DNA of 64,000 bases from an uncultured bacterium (GCA_949299195.1 CASFZN010000018.1:62001-126000), one strand, 5' to 3'. Positions 44,883 to 54,039 are shown, numbered from the stretch's first letter. Translations and numbers: made by a program. Notes: generated by a model from the letters alone, not told the origin.

Positions 44883-44990
44883 TTATCTCACTAAGTTAAA
44901 ATATTGAAAATATTGTATTTTATCGTGATATTCCCTTATTTTAGATTCAATAAATCTTACTCTTCTTTTATCTTTATTTTTCTTTTTCAT
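44883..44990 (-). CDS. Possible 35-residue basic small protein
   Basis: An ATG at 44990 opens a 35-codon frame rich in Lys and Arg (starting MKKKNKDKRRVRF), ending 10 bases before the XRE start. AGAGAGG lies about 13 bases upstream, a spacing seen for other genes here. It could be a small protein or leader peptide of the XRE module, or chance. Confidence 0.35.
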   Translation of the reverse strand: MKKKNKDKRRVRFIESKIREYHDKIQYFQYFNLVR

Positions 44991-45041
44991 AAATCTTTTT
45001 TAACCTCTCTTTTTATTTATGAGTTTAGTTTAAATTAGAAA

Positions 45042-45078
45042 TATAAAAAAATAACGCAACCGGTAGTTGCGTTATATT
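45042..45078 (-). terminator. Terminator after the nitroreductase gene
   Basis: ATAACGCAAC and GTTGCGTTAT pair around CGGTA; on the minus strand TTTTTTTAT follows. Confidence 0.85.
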
Positions 45079-45125
45079 TTTATTTATATTTCTAATTTTT
45101 CTCTATTTATAAAAAGGGTTATAAA

Positions 45126-45623
45126 TTATTCAATAACTTCAATTTTATGAGATACATCACGAGTAGTTTGATCATCAACATATCCTAAAGCAATCGAAAC
45201 CATGAAGTTAAATTCATCACTTTTTAAATAAGGTTTAAGCTCATCAAATTCATTAAAGAATCTTTTAACACAATAAATCATGACGCTTCCTAATCCTTCA
45301 TTTTTTGCCTTTAACATGATGTTTTCTCCAACACATCCAGCATCTAAATTAGCAAGATCATTATTATCGCCTTTATGATAAATCATTACTAATGTTGGAG
45401 AATTATAGGTAGGATCTTTACCTAAATTTTTAACTAATAGTTCTCTTAGTTTTAAAAGTTTTTCATCCTTTAAAACTACGATTCTTAATTTTTCATAAGA
45501 TCCAGTAGCTACTGGTGCATGCATTCCTGCTTTTAATATTTCATTAAGCTTATCTTCTTCTATTTCTTTAGTTAAATAGGAACGATAACTTCTTCTTTTT
45601 AAAATAACATCATTAAATTCCAT
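45126..45623 (-). CDS. Nitroreductase-family FMN protein
   Basis: A 165-residue flavoprotein of the NAD(P)H nitroreductase superfamily. RRSYRSYLTKEIEEDKLN near residue 10 is the FMN-phosphate contact, AGMHAPVATGS follows and GLGSVMIYC near 112 lies in the dimer active site; IALGYVD closes the domain. Members reduce nitro groups, quinones or flavins; the natural substrate is not predictable. AAGGAG is 16 bases before the ATG, a long spacing. Short for the superfamily but complete. Confidence 0.9.
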   Translation of the reverse strand: MEFNDVILKRRSYRSYLTKEIEEDKLNEILKAGMHAPVATGSYEKLRIVVLKDEKLLKLRELLVKNLGKDPTYNSPTLVMIYHKGDNNDLANLDAGCVGENIMLKAKNEGLGSVMIYCVKRFFNEFDELKPYLKSDEFNFMVSIALGYVDDQTTRDVSHKIEVIE

Positions 45624-45706
45624 ACTTAATTATTTTTAACTCCTTATATTTATATTTGATATAAAAATTATACAAGAATCGAAAAGATAAAATAATTAAA
45701 ATCTAG

Positions 45707-45712
45707 TATACT
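45707..45712 (+). promoter_or_regulatory. -10 box of exoA
   Basis: TATACT ends 10 bases before the ATG at 45723 and no ribosome site lies between. The -35 element is poor. Confidence 0.4.
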
Positions 45713-45722
45713 ATTAAATGTT

Positions 45723-46487
45723 ATGAAAATAGTAAGTTTTAATGTTAATGGATTGCGCGCAATCCTACAAAAAGAGTTTATTAAAGATTTTAAATATTTA
45801 GATGCGGATATATTTAGTTTAAATGAAACTAAATTAAGTGAAGAAGCTGCTCTTTTATTTCCTTTTCATCCTGAAGGATATTATGTTTATCATACTGAGA
45901 GCGTTGTTAAAAAAGGGTATAGCGGAGTTGCGGTATTTACTAGAAAAAAACCTTTAAGCGTATATTATGGATTAAAGGAACATAAATATGATGAAGAAGG
46001 TAGAGTAATTACCTTAGAATTTAATAATTTTTATTATGTTGCATGTTATGTTCCTAATGCTGGAGATGGCTTAAAAAGATTAGATTTTAGAATGGAATTT
46101 GAAGATAACTTAAAAGAATATTTAAGTGAATTAGATTCCAAAAAACCTGTTGTTTATGCAGGAGATTTAAATGTTGCACATAAACCAATTGATTTAAAAA
46201 ATCCAAAATCTAATGAGCACAATCCTGGCTACACGATTGAAGAAAGAACTAAATTCCAAGAGTTATTAGATAAAGGATTTATCGATTGTTATCGTTATTT
46301 ATATCCTGAAAATATTAAATACACTTGGTGGAGTTATCGTTTTAAAGCTAGAGATAAAGATATTGGCTGGAGAATCGATTATTTTATTTGTTCTAATTCA
46401 ATTAAAGATAAGATTGAAGATGTTATTATTCATAATGAAGTTTACGGAAGTGACCACTGTCCAATTGAACTTAAAATTAATCTTTAA
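45723..46487 (+). CDS. exoA: Exodeoxyribonuclease III / AP endonuclease
   Basis: A 254-residue repair enzyme that cuts DNA at abasic sites and trims 3' ends. Catalytic residues of the ExoIII/APE fold are visible: N7 in SFNVNGLRA, E35 in LNETKL, D148 and N150 in YAGDLNVAH, and the final SDHCPIE with the general-base His. Length matches Bacillus ExoA. Apparently monocistronic, with a -10 box close to the ATG and a parS-like site and terminator behind it. Confidence 0.97.
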   Translation: MKIVSFNVNGLRAILQKEFIKDFKYLDADIFSLNETKLSEEAALLFPFHPEGYYVYHTESVVKKGYSGVAVFTRKKPLSVYYGLKEHKYDEEGRVITLEFNNFYYVACYVPNAGDGLKRLDFRMEFEDNLKEYLSELDSKKPVVYAGDLNVAHKPIDLKNPKSNEHNPGYTIEERTKFQELLDKGFIDCYRYLYPENIKYTWWSYRFKARDKDIGWRIDYFICSNSIKDKIEDVIIHNEVYGSDHCPIELKINL

Positions 46488-46512
46488 TTTTATTTCTTAC
46501 TAGAAAATAAAA

Positions 46513-46528
46513 GTTTTCACGTGAAAAC
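46513..46528. promoter_or_regulatory. parS-like site, TTTTCACGTGAAAA form
   Basis: GTTTTCACGTGAAAAC is a perfect 16-bp palindrome, nearer the Bacillus TGTTTCACGTGAAACA form in its TCACGTGA centre than the other sites here. Confidence 0.78.
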
Positions 46529-46548
46529 TAAATCTATCGATAAATATC

Positions 46549-46577
46549 GGATTACTTGTGTTAAGTAATCCTTTTTT
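46549..46577 (+). terminator. Terminator after exoA
   Basis: GGATTACTT and AAGTAATCC pair around GTGTT and are followed by TTTTTT. Confidence 0.9.
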
Positions 46578-46632
46578 AATATAAAAATTGATGTGCAAAA
46601 ATTTTAAGACTTACTAAGCAATAAAAACACCT

Positions 46633-46660
46633 AAAAAGGAGTCCGTTTGGACTCCTTTAA
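46633..46660 (-). terminator. Terminator after pyruvate:ferredoxin oxidoreductase
   Basis: AAAGGAGTCC pairs with GGACTCCTTT; on the minus strand the stem is followed by TTTTTAGG. Confidence 0.82.
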
Positions 46661-46680
46661 GGTTTGATAGTTAGAATCGA

Positions 46681-49600
46681 TTATAATCCGAATTTTTTAA
46701 TTCTTTCCCATCTATCTTTAGAGCATTGTTCATTCTTAGCGAATAATTCTTCATAATGTTCTGGGTTGACTTTTGGTAATTGATTATAACGGGTTTCCTT
46801 CATAATGAATTCTCTAATCTTAGTGAAGTCTGGTTCTTTACAATCAAGTTGTAATGGAGCTTTTCCTTCTTTTGCTAAACGAGGATCATATCTGAAGGTT
46901 GTGAAGTAACCACATTCAACAGCTGCTCTTTCGGTTTCGATAGAGTTAACTAAGCCACCTTTAATACCTTGGTTAATGCATGGAGCATAACAGATAATTA
47001 AGGATGGTCCGTTATATGATTCAGCTTCTTTGAATGCTTTAATTGCAGCAACTGGGTTTGCACCTAAAGCAATTTGTGCGACATAAACGTTTCCATAAGC
47101 CATAGCCATTAAAGCGAGGTTCTTCTTGGATTGTTTTTTACCACTTGCAGTGAATTGAGCAATGGAACCAGTTTGTGAAGATTTAGATGATTGACCACCG
47201 GTATTAGAATAAACTTCGGTATCTAAGACCATAACGTTAATATCATCTTCACTAGCTAAGACGTGATCAAGTCCGCCATAACCGATATCATAAGCCCATC
47301 CGTCACCACCGATGACCCAGACTGATTTATCAACTAAGTCATCTTTGAGTTCTAAGACAGCTTTAACTTCTTCGTCTTTAGTTGCTTCAACTAATTTGAC
47401 TAATTCTGGAGCAATCTTTCTTGCTTCTTCTTTATTTTTAATGTTTTCTAAGTATTTAGTAATAACTTCTTTTAATTCAACTTCAACAGTAGCTCTTTCT
47501 AATGCAGAGGTTAATAATGAAGAGATTAATGCTAATTTATAATCAGTAGCAAGTCTCATACCATAACCGAATTCTGCGTTATCTTCAAAGAGTGAGTTAC
47601 TCCAAGCGACACCACATTTATTTTTATCGTTAACAAATGGGGTTAATGGAGTTGAACCTGAATAGATTGAAGAACATCCGGTTGCGTTAGCAATTAATAA
47701 ATCTTTGCCAAATAATCTTGATAATAATTCATAGTATGGAGTTTCTCCACATCCAGCACATGCACCACTTACTTCCATATAAGGCATTAAGAATGCAACA
47801 CCTTTAACAGTTGTTAATGGGAATTTATCACCTTTATATTCGACGTGTTTGAATAAATATTGAGCATATTTTTCTTTATCGAATTGTGATTTAGCTTCAA
47901 CCATCTTGAGAGCGAATTTGCCGCTTCCTGTTTTTTCTGCAGTTTTATTAGCTAAACATTCTTTAGCACATAAGCCACATCCAACACAGTTTTTTGGTGA
48001 AACTTGGATAACATATTTATAACCTTTGACGGCTGGTCCAATAGCATCTTTTGTGAAATCCGCTAATCCTTCTGGTCCTTTAGCGACTTCTTCATCAGTT
48101 AATAAGAATGGTCTAATTGTTGCGTGAGGACAGACGAATGCACAGGTATTACATTGAATACAGAATTCTTTATTCCATTCTGGAACTCTATCAGCAATAC
48201 TTCTTTCTTCTTTGAAAGTAATATCTTCTCTCATTGTTCCATCTAATAATTCATATTCGGTGAATTTTGAAACTGGGAGATCATATCCATCAAGAGTACC
48301 AACATAATCAACATATGAATCGAAATATTCATCACCGGTTGTGGTTCTAACGCGTTTATAGTCTAAATCTTTCCAAGCTGGATCAACTTTGACTTCTCTT
48401 AAACCTTCAGTACCTTTATCGATAGCTTTATAGTTAAGTTCGACAACTTCTTGTCCCTTCTTACCATAAGTTTTTTCTGCTAATTTCTTCATCCATTTAT
48501 TAGCTTCATCATATGGCATGATTTGTGGGTTTAAATAGAAGAATGCACTTTGTAAGATGGTGTTAGTATGTCTACCCATACCAATTTCAAGAGCAATCTT
48601 ATTAGCATCGATAACATAGAATTTTGCATTCTTAGTAGCTAATTGATATTTAACTCTATTTGGTAAGATCTTGACTAATGCTTCATCATCTAAGTCTGTA
48701 TTAAGTAAGAATGTTCCGCCGTTTTTTAAATTCTTTAACATATCGAATTTTAAAACGTAGGAATCAATTGAACAGGAGATAAAGTCAGCATGTTCAATAT
48801 AATATGTAGAATGGATTGGTTCTTTACCAAATCTTAAGTGAGATCTAGTAACACCACCTGATTTTCTTGAGTCATATGCGAAATATGCTTGAGCATATTG
48901 ATGAGTTGCATCACCGATAATCTTAACACTGGATTTATTAGCGCCAACTGTACCATCACTACCTAAACCATAGAATAAGCAAGCGGTACATTTTTGTTCG
49001 ATTTCGTATGAATCATCAACATCGATTGAAAGATGTGTAACATCATCATTAATTCCGACTGTGAAATTATGGTGAGCTTTTTCACTTCCTAAGAAGTCAA
49101 AGACCGCTTTGATGTGTTTTGGTTGAGTATCTTTTGAAGATAAACCATATCTACCACCAATAACTTTAATATCGGTTTTACCTTTTAAAAGTAATGCGGA
49201 GCAAACATCTTCATATAAAGCTTCTCCAACACTACCTAATTCTTTTGTTCTATCTAAAACGGCAATTTCTTTGACTGTTTCTGGAAGAGTTGCGACTAAA
49301 TCATCAGCTGAGAATGGTCTATAGAGATGGACTCTAACCATACCAACCTTTTCGCCTTTATTAACTAAATCTTCAACTACTTCTAAAGCTGTTTCGTTAA
49401 CACTACCCATAGCAATGATAACTTTGGTTGCGTCTTTAGCACCTTCATAAACAAATGGAGCATAGGTTCTGCCAGTAAGTTCACTAACTTTTGCGAAATA
49501 TTTTTTAGCAACTGGTAAAACGTTGTCGAAATGTTTATTTTGTGCTTCTCTACCTTGGAAATAAATATCATCGTTTTCAGCACCACCACGAGTAACTGCG

Positions 49601-50247
49601 TGTCCGTGTGGGTTTAAAGCTCTTGCTTTGAATTTAGCAACTTTATCCCATGGTACTAATTTTTTCCATTCTTCATCTGCTAAGAATTCAACATTTTGAA
49701 TTTCGTGTGAAGTTCTAAAGCCATCGAAGAAGTGACAAACAGGATATTCAGCATCAAGAGCGATTAAGTGAGCAACACTTGCTAAGTCAGCAACTTCTTG
49801 AACACTATCTGAACAAAGTAAAGCAATGCCTGATTGTCTAATTGAATAAACGTCTTGGTGATCACCAAAAATTGATAATGATCTTGTTGCTAAGCTTCTT
49901 GCAGAAACGTGCATAACTGCAGGAAGAAGTTCACCACACCATTTATAGACGTTAGGAATCATTAATAATAATCCTTGTGATGCAGTATAAGTTGTTGCTA
50001 ATGCACCACCTTGAAGTGCGCCATGAATAGCACCGGAAGCACCACCTTCGGATTGCATTTCACAAACCTTTACAGTGCTACCAAAAAAGTTCTTTTTACC
50101 TTGAGCAGCGTAAATATCAACATAATTTGCCATTGGTGATGATGGAGTAATAGGGAAAATTGCAGCAACTTCAGTGAAGTTATAACTCATTAAAGCAGCA
50201 GCGGTATTGCCATCAACACTTAACATTGTTTTTTTAATATCTGCCAT
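46681..50247 (-). CDS. nifJ: Pyruvate:ferredoxin oxidoreductase, single-chain
   Basis: An 1188-residue enzyme that oxidises pyruvate with CoA to acetyl-CoA and CO2, reducing ferredoxin. All domains occur in the order of the homodimeric form: pyruvate-binding domain I (ITPSSPMA near residue 33), gamma domain, two [4Fe-4S] sets in CIQCNTCAFVCPHAT and CVGCGLCAKECLANKT, a proximal-cluster Cys pair in CAGCGETPYYE, and the TPP site GGDGWAYDIGYGGLDH. The length equals clostridial enzymes. AAAGGAG precedes the ATG. It is the main link to the ferredoxin at 1.5 kb and the Nfn pair. Confidence 0.97.
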   Translation of the reverse strand: MADIKKTMLSVDGNTAAALMSYNFTEVAAIFPITPSSPMANYVDIYAAQGKKNFFGSTVKVCEMQSEGGASGAIHGALQGGALATTYTASQGLLLMIPNVYKWCGELLPAVMHVSARSLATRSLSIFGDHQDVYSIRQSGIALLCSDSVQEVADLASVAHLIALDAEYPVCHFFDGFRTSHEIQNVEFLADEEWKKLVPWDKVAKFKARALNPHGHAVTRGGAENDDIYFQGREAQNKHFDNVLPVAKKYFAKVSELTGRTYAPFVYEGAKDATKVIIAMGSVNETALEVVEDLVNKGEKVGMVRVHLYRPFSADDLVATLPETVKEIAVLDRTKELGSVGEALYEDVCSALLLKGKTDIKVIGGRYGLSSKDTQPKHIKAVFDFLGSEKAHHNFTVGINDDVTHLSIDVDDSYEIEQKCTACLFYGLGSDGTVGANKSSVKIIGDATHQYAQAYFAYDSRKSGGVTRSHLRFGKEPIHSTYYIEHADFISCSIDSYVLKFDMLKNLKNGGTFLLNTDLDDEALVKILPNRVKYQLATKNAKFYVIDANKIALEIGMGRHTNTILQSAFFYLNPQIMPYDEANKWMKKLAEKTYGKKGQEVVELNYKAIDKGTEGLREVKVDPAWKDLDYKRVRTTTGDEYFDSYVDYVGTLDGYDLPVSKFTEYELLDGTMREDITFKEERSIADRVPEWNKEFCIQCNTCAFVCPHATIRPFLLTDEEVAKGPEGLADFTKDAIGPAVKGYKYVIQVSPKNCVGCGLCAKECLANKTAEKTGSGKFALKMVEAKSQFDKEKYAQYLFKHVEYKGDKFPLTTVKGVAFLMPYMEVSGACAGCGETPYYELLSRLFGKDLLIANATGCSSIYSGSTPLTPFVNDKNKCGVAWSNSLFEDNAEFGYGMRLATDYKLALISSLLTSALERATVEVELKEVITKYLENIKNKEEARKIAPELVKLVEATKDEEVKAVLELKDDLVDKSVWVIGGDGWAYDIGYGGLDHVLASEDDINVMVLDTEVYSNTGGQSSKSSQTGSIAQFTASGKKQSKKNLALMAMAYGNVYVAQIALGANPVAAIKAFKEAESYNGPSLIICYAPCINQGIKGGLVNSIETERAAVECGYFTTFRYDPRLAKEGKAPLQLDCKEPDFTKIREFIMKETRYNQLPKVNPEHYEELFAKNEQCSKDRWERIKKFGL

Positions 50248-50366
50248 ATTTTTCTCCTTTTATATGAAATCATAAATATTATATATTTATAAGTTCCAAA
50301 ATTCTATAAAAGATTAGGGCAAAATTGAGTATTAAAAATTTGGATAAAAAAGCGTTAATGAAAAAA

Positions 50367-50382
50367 GTTTCCACGTGGAAAC
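50367..50382. promoter_or_regulatory. parS site, perfect palindrome
   Basis: GTTTCCACGTGGAAAC between the oxidoreductase and the hypothetical gene. Confidence 0.85.
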
Positions 50383-50386
50383 TTTT

Positions 50387-50800
50387 CTACTTTTTAAATC
50401 GTTCTTTTTCCTCTTTTAGAAGCTTAGATAATAGTTTAATATCTCTTTCTGTTAAAGAATAAGATAGGTTAATTAAACCTCCATCATCACACATATTTCG
50501 ATAGATATAATCAACTACTCCAAAATATTCTTTTGCTTCATTATTTCTGACTACTCTTTTTTTAACTTCTTTTTTATTTAATAACGATAATTCTTCATAT
50601 CTTTTAGATAAAACTTCGATATAATCCTTTAAATTAATATTCGGATCAAAATTAATCATTGGAATAACTTCGATTAATTCTTCTTTTAAAGAATCTTCTT
50701 TTATACCTGAATCATTAGATAGATCCATAACAAAATAACACTTTTTCTTACTTTTTTTGATTAAATCTAAGTATTTTAATATTTTGGTTTTATTCAACAT
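50387..50800 (-). CDS. Hypothetical 137-residue charged protein
   Basis: I do not recognise this family. It is helical and Lys/Glu-rich; the first 60 residues (KILKYLDLIKK, then DLSNDSGIKEDSLKEEL) could form a winged helix loosely like the N-terminal part of Rex, but similarity is too weak to assign. The middle has Cys and Asp in YIYRNMCDDGG; the C-terminus is strongly basic. No membrane segment. It follows the ABC-F gene by 39 bases on the same strand. No ribosome site is evident. Confidence 0.6.
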   Translation of the reverse strand: MLNKTKILKYLDLIKKSKKKCYFVMDLSNDSGIKEDSLKEELIEVIPMINFDPNINLKDYIEVLSKRYEELSLLNKKEVKKRVVRNNEAKEYFGVVDYIYRNMCDDGGLINLSYSLTERDIKLLSKLLKEEKERFKK

Positions 50801-50839
50801 ACTTTATTTTAACTTAATTTAATTAAAAATTAATCAAAT

Positions 50840-52750
50840 TTAGTTAAGTTTATCTAAAATTATTAAATATTCGTCTTCTAATTCTTCTTTTTTGGTTTGA
50901 TATTCGCTTACTTTTAGATAATCAACTTCATCATCTTCTAAAAGAGCATCAATAGTAGCAATATCTTCTTCAATTTCTTTAAGTCTAGTTTTAAGTTCAT
51001 TAATCTTATTATTCGATAACTTTTCTTTTTTAGGTAATACACCTTCTAAAGGATTTTTCTTATCGATATTATTTTTAGAATTTAAGCTATTATTATTCTC
51101 TAAAAAGTTTCCACGTGGAAACTTTTCTTCCTCTTCTTTTAACTTAAATTCATCATAATTTCCTTCAAATAAAGTAACTTTTTCTTTCTTTAAATATAAA
51201 ATATAGTCTGCAAGTTCATTAATAAAATATCGATCATGAGAAATAAAGATAACTGCACCATTATAGTGTTTAAGTCCATCAATTAAACATTCTTTAGTAA
51301 CTAAATCTAAATGGTTAGTAGGTTCATCTAAAATTAATATGTCATAACTAGAAAGCATTAATGCACACAAATTAACACGCATTTTCTCGCCATTTGAAAG
51401 GGTAGAAACCTCTTTAAAAACTTCTTCTTTTCTAAATAAGAATCTTCCTAAGGCTCCTCTAAGTTCATTTTCGCTTTTAGTAGGATATATTCTTTTTAAA
51501 TGTTCTAAAATTGAATCTGATTTATGAAAACTATAATCGTTTTGTCGGATATACCCATATGATAATTTTCTTTTCTCTTTAATTTCACCATTTAAAGGAG
51601 GAATATCTCCTAAAATAGTTTTAATTAAAGTAGTTTTACCTACTCCATTATCTCCTAAAATCGCTAAAAAATCTTTTCCATATAAAGAAAAAGAAATTGA
51701 ATCGTTAATTAAAGGTTTATCATATCCTATAACTAATTCTTTAACTTCAATTAATTCTTTGTTTTTTAAGTTACCACCTTCAAGATTAATCTTAATATTA
51801 TGATTAACCTTTTTAGGTTGTTCGATGTGTCTAGCTTCTAATTTTTCTAACTTTTTAACCCTATCTTTAGCTCTTCCTACAAATCTAGGTTTTGGCATAT
51901 AAAACTCAATGAATTTTCTGAGTTTTTCCATTTCCTCTTCTTCTTTTTTATATTGTTCAAGCTGGTTTTTAAACCTTATTTCTTTTTCTTCTAAATAAGA
52001 GTTATAAGACATGTTGTAGGTAGTAACTATATGATTTTCTAATTCAAGTATTTTAGAAGAAACACTATCAATAAAATATCGATCATGAGAAATAAAAATT
52101 ATAGTGCCACTATAATTTTTTAAATATTCTTCTAGCCATTCAATAGTAGAGATATCTAAATGGTTAGTAGGTTCATCTAAAAGAAGACAATCATATCTAA
52201 AAAGTAATAGTTTAATAAAAGCTATTTTCATCCTTTCTCCACCACTTAATTCTTTTACTCTTTTATTTAATATCGATAAAGGAAATGAAAACTTAGAGAT
52301 AAGAGTTTCTATTTCATTTTGGTAAGAAAAAACTCGACTATTTTCGATTCTTTCTAAGTATTTATTATATTTTTCTACTATTTCTTCATTATCAGGATAA
52401 AGCGAATATTCTTCACTTACTTTATTAAATTCTTCATTTAATTTAATTAAATCTAAAAAAGGTTCTTTAAGTTCATCAATTACTAAATTATCGACGTTTT
52501 CAATCGCATCTTGAGAAAGATATCCAATTTTAAAATCTTTTAAAATTGATATTTCTCCTACCTTATCCTCTTTTGCTACTAAAGTAGGTTCAATCTCTTT
52601 TAAGATAAGTTTAAAAATAGTAGTTTTACCTACTCCATTATCCCCGATTAATGCTACCTTTTCATTTTTATTAATTTGGAAGCTAACATGATCTAAAATC
52701 AAATCTAGATCATAATATTTAGTTACATTTGAGAAATTAATAACCGCCAT
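50840..52750 (-). CDS. ABC-F family ATPase
   Basis: A 636-residue soluble protein with two ABC domains. Walker A motifs are GDNGVGKTT (about residues 36 and 374), signatures LSGGERMK and LSNGEKMR, and both Walker B motifs read LDEPTNHLD. No membrane segment. The interdomain linker near 250-300 is long and charged, as in ribosome-associated members, and a C-terminal coiled coil (about 560-636) follows. It probably acts on the ribosome in translation control or antibiotic protection. A parS site lies in the part encoding the C-terminal extension. A -10 box ends 7 bases before the ATG. Confidence 0.93.
   Translation of the reverse strand: MAVINFSNVTKYYDLDLILDHVSFQINKNEKVALIGDNGVGKTTIFKLILKEIEPTLVAKEDKVGEISILKDFKIGYLSQDAIENVDNLVIDELKEPFLDLIKLNEEFNKVSEEYSLYPDNEEIVEKYNKYLERIENSRVFSYQNEIETLISKFSFPLSILNKRVKELSGGERMKIAFIKLLLFRYDCLLLDEPTNHLDISTIEWLEEYLKNYSGTIIFISHDRYFIDSVSSKILELENHIVTTYNMSYNSYLEEKEIRFKNQLEQYKKEEEEMEKLRKFIEFYMPKPRFVGRAKDRVKKLEKLEARHIEQPKKVNHNIKINLEGGNLKNKELIEVKELVIGYDKPLINDSISFSLYGKDFLAILGDNGVGKTTLIKTILGDIPPLNGEIKEKRKLSYGYIRQNDYSFHKSDSILEHLKRIYPTKSENELRGALGRFLFRKEEVFKEVSTLSNGEKMRVNLCALMLSSYDILILDEPTNHLDLVTKECLIDGLKHYNGAVIFISHDRYFINELADYILYLKKEKVTLFEGNYDEFKLKEEEEKFPRGNFLENNNSLNSKNNIDKKNPLEGVLPKKEKLSNNKINELKTRLKEIEEDIATIDALLEDDEVDYLKVSEYQTKKEELEDEYLIILDKLN
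51107..51122. promoter_or_regulatory. parS site inside the ABC-F gene
   Basis: GTTTCCACGTGGAAAC, a perfect palindrome, in the variable region after the second ABC domain, where coding constraint is low. Confidence 0.85.
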
Positions 52751-52757
52751 AACGATA

Positions 52758-52766
52758 ATTTTATCA
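52758..52766 (-). promoter_or_regulatory. Extended -10 of the ABC-F gene
   Basis: Minus-strand TGATAAAAT, 7 bases before the ATG; no ribosome site. It lies in a 62-base spacer shared with a divergent promoter. Confidence 0.45.
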
Positions 52767-52798
52767 AATTTATTATTATATTTAAGGAAAATATTGAT

Positions 52799-52804
52799 TA
52801 AAAT
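52799..52804 (+). promoter_or_regulatory. -10 box of the fucose-isomerase-like gene
   Basis: TAAAAT ends 8 bases before the ATG at 52813; a partly overlapping TATAAC is closer still. No ribosome site. Confidence 0.35.
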
Positions 52805-52812
52805 ATAACCAT

Positions 52813-54000
52813 ATGAAAGTTAATTTATATCCAATTTTCTCTTCACTTCATAATGATGAAGTCATTTTAAAAATGAGAGAAGAATTATTTGAGAATCTTA
52901 AAGACCTTACAGGTTATGAATTTAATATTGTAGGGTTAAACGAACTTTATAATGGCGATTTAACTATTATATTGGTAGAAAGTGGTGGTAGTGAGAATGA
53001 ATTTTTAAAAAATATTAAATATTTTAAAGAACCATTCTACTTTTTAACCTATCAATCTAATAATTCTTTTGCAGCAAGTTTAGAAATTCTTACCTATTTA
53101 AATAGAGAGCATAAAAAGGGAGAAATCTTACATGGTAGCAATGAATATCTAGCTAATAGAATAAGAATTTTAATGAACGAAAGCCTTCATCCAGACCGTT
53201 TAGGAATAATTGGAACTCCTAGTGATTGGTTAATTTCATGTAATGTTGACAAAGAAAAATGTAAAAAAGTCTTTAATATCGATTTAGTTGAAATATCAAC
53301 TAAGGAATTAGAAGAAGAAATTAAAAGACATAATGAAGATTTAGATCCTTCAATGTTTAAAGCAGAATATAATTATGAAGAACTAAAAAAAGCCTATCAT
53401 ATCTATTTAGCAATTCTTAATATTGTTAATAAATATAATCTTAAAGGCTTTACTATTAGGTGTTTTGATCTATTAAAATCTATCAAATCTACTGCTTGTT
53501 TAGCGGTTGCTTTATTTAATGATGAAGGTATTGTTGCTTCTTGTGAAGGTGATGTTCCAGCATTAATTTCGATGTTTATCGCTAGAAAACTCTTAAGAAA
53601 ACCTACCTTTATGGCAAACCCTTCTATTTTAAGCGTTTCAAGAAGTGAACTCACCTTAGCGCATTGTACAATCCCTTTAAAAATGTGCAAATCATATAAA
53701 TTTGATACTCATTTTGAATCGAATATTGGAGTAGGAGTTAAAGGAGAACTCCCTTTAGGAAAATGTAATTTATTTAGAATCGGACCAGATTTAGATAAAT
53801 TTGTCATTTTAGATGGAGAGATTATCGAAAACTTAAATAAACCTAATTTATGTAGAACTCAAGTTATCGTAAAAGTAAACGATGATATTACATATTTTTT
53901 AAAACATCCTTTAGGTAATCACCATCTTATTATTGAAGGCGATAATAAAGAGAAATTAAGAGAATGTTTATTAAATCTAGGCTTAAAAGAAATTAAATAG
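52813..54000 (+). CDS. L-fucose isomerase-like protein
   Basis: A 395-residue protein resembling the fucose/arabinose isomerase fold. The segment IRCFDLLKSIKSTACLAVA (about 218-236) followed by EGDVPALISMFIARKLL carries the metal-binding Glu/Asp region of the family, and HPLGNHHLIIEGD near the end carries a typical His. Classical FucI is near 590 residues; this short type occurs in several gut bacteria with unknown sugar. No kinase or aldolase for fucose is nearby, so the substrate is open. Monocistronic and bounded by a terminator. Confidence 0.78.
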   Translation: MKVNLYPIFSSLHNDEVILKMREELFENLKDLTGYEFNIVGLNELYNGDLTIILVESGGSENEFLKNIKYFKEPFYFLTYQSNNSFAASLEILTYLNREHKKGEILHGSNEYLANRIRILMNESLHPDRLGIIGTPSDWLISCNVDKEKCKKVFNIDLVEISTKELEEEIKRHNEDLDPSMFKAEYNYEELKKAYHIYLAILNIVNKYNLKGFTIRCFDLLKSIKSTACLAVALFNDEGIVASCEGDVPALISMFIARKLLRKPTFMANPSILSVSRSELTLAHCTIPLKMCKSYKFDTHFESNIGVGVKGELPLGKCNLFRIGPDLDKFVILDGEIIENLNKPNLCRTQVIVKVNDDITYFLKHPLGNHHLIIEGDNKEKLRECLLNLGLKEIK

Positions 54001-54010
54001 TATGCATTAA
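53998..54010. repeat. Dispersed repeat half, GTATGCATTAAA type
   Basis: TAGTATGCATTAAA overlaps the stop codon of the fucose-isomerase-like gene; the same string is present near 26.1 and 29.3 kb. Confidence 0.4.
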
Positions 54011-54039
54011 AAATGGCTGGCAAATCGCCAGCCATTTTA
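54009..54039. terminator. Bidirectional terminator before the nucleoside permease
   Basis: AAAATGGCTGGC pairs with GCCAGCCATTTT around AAATC, with A/T flanks for both convergent genes. Confidence 0.88.

Noticed and set aside
49383-49589. Open frame inside the pyruvate:ferredoxin oxidoreductase gene and similar frames inside other genes
   Set aside because: These are out-of-frame shadows of clearly conserved proteins without their own ribosome sites or recognisable products.
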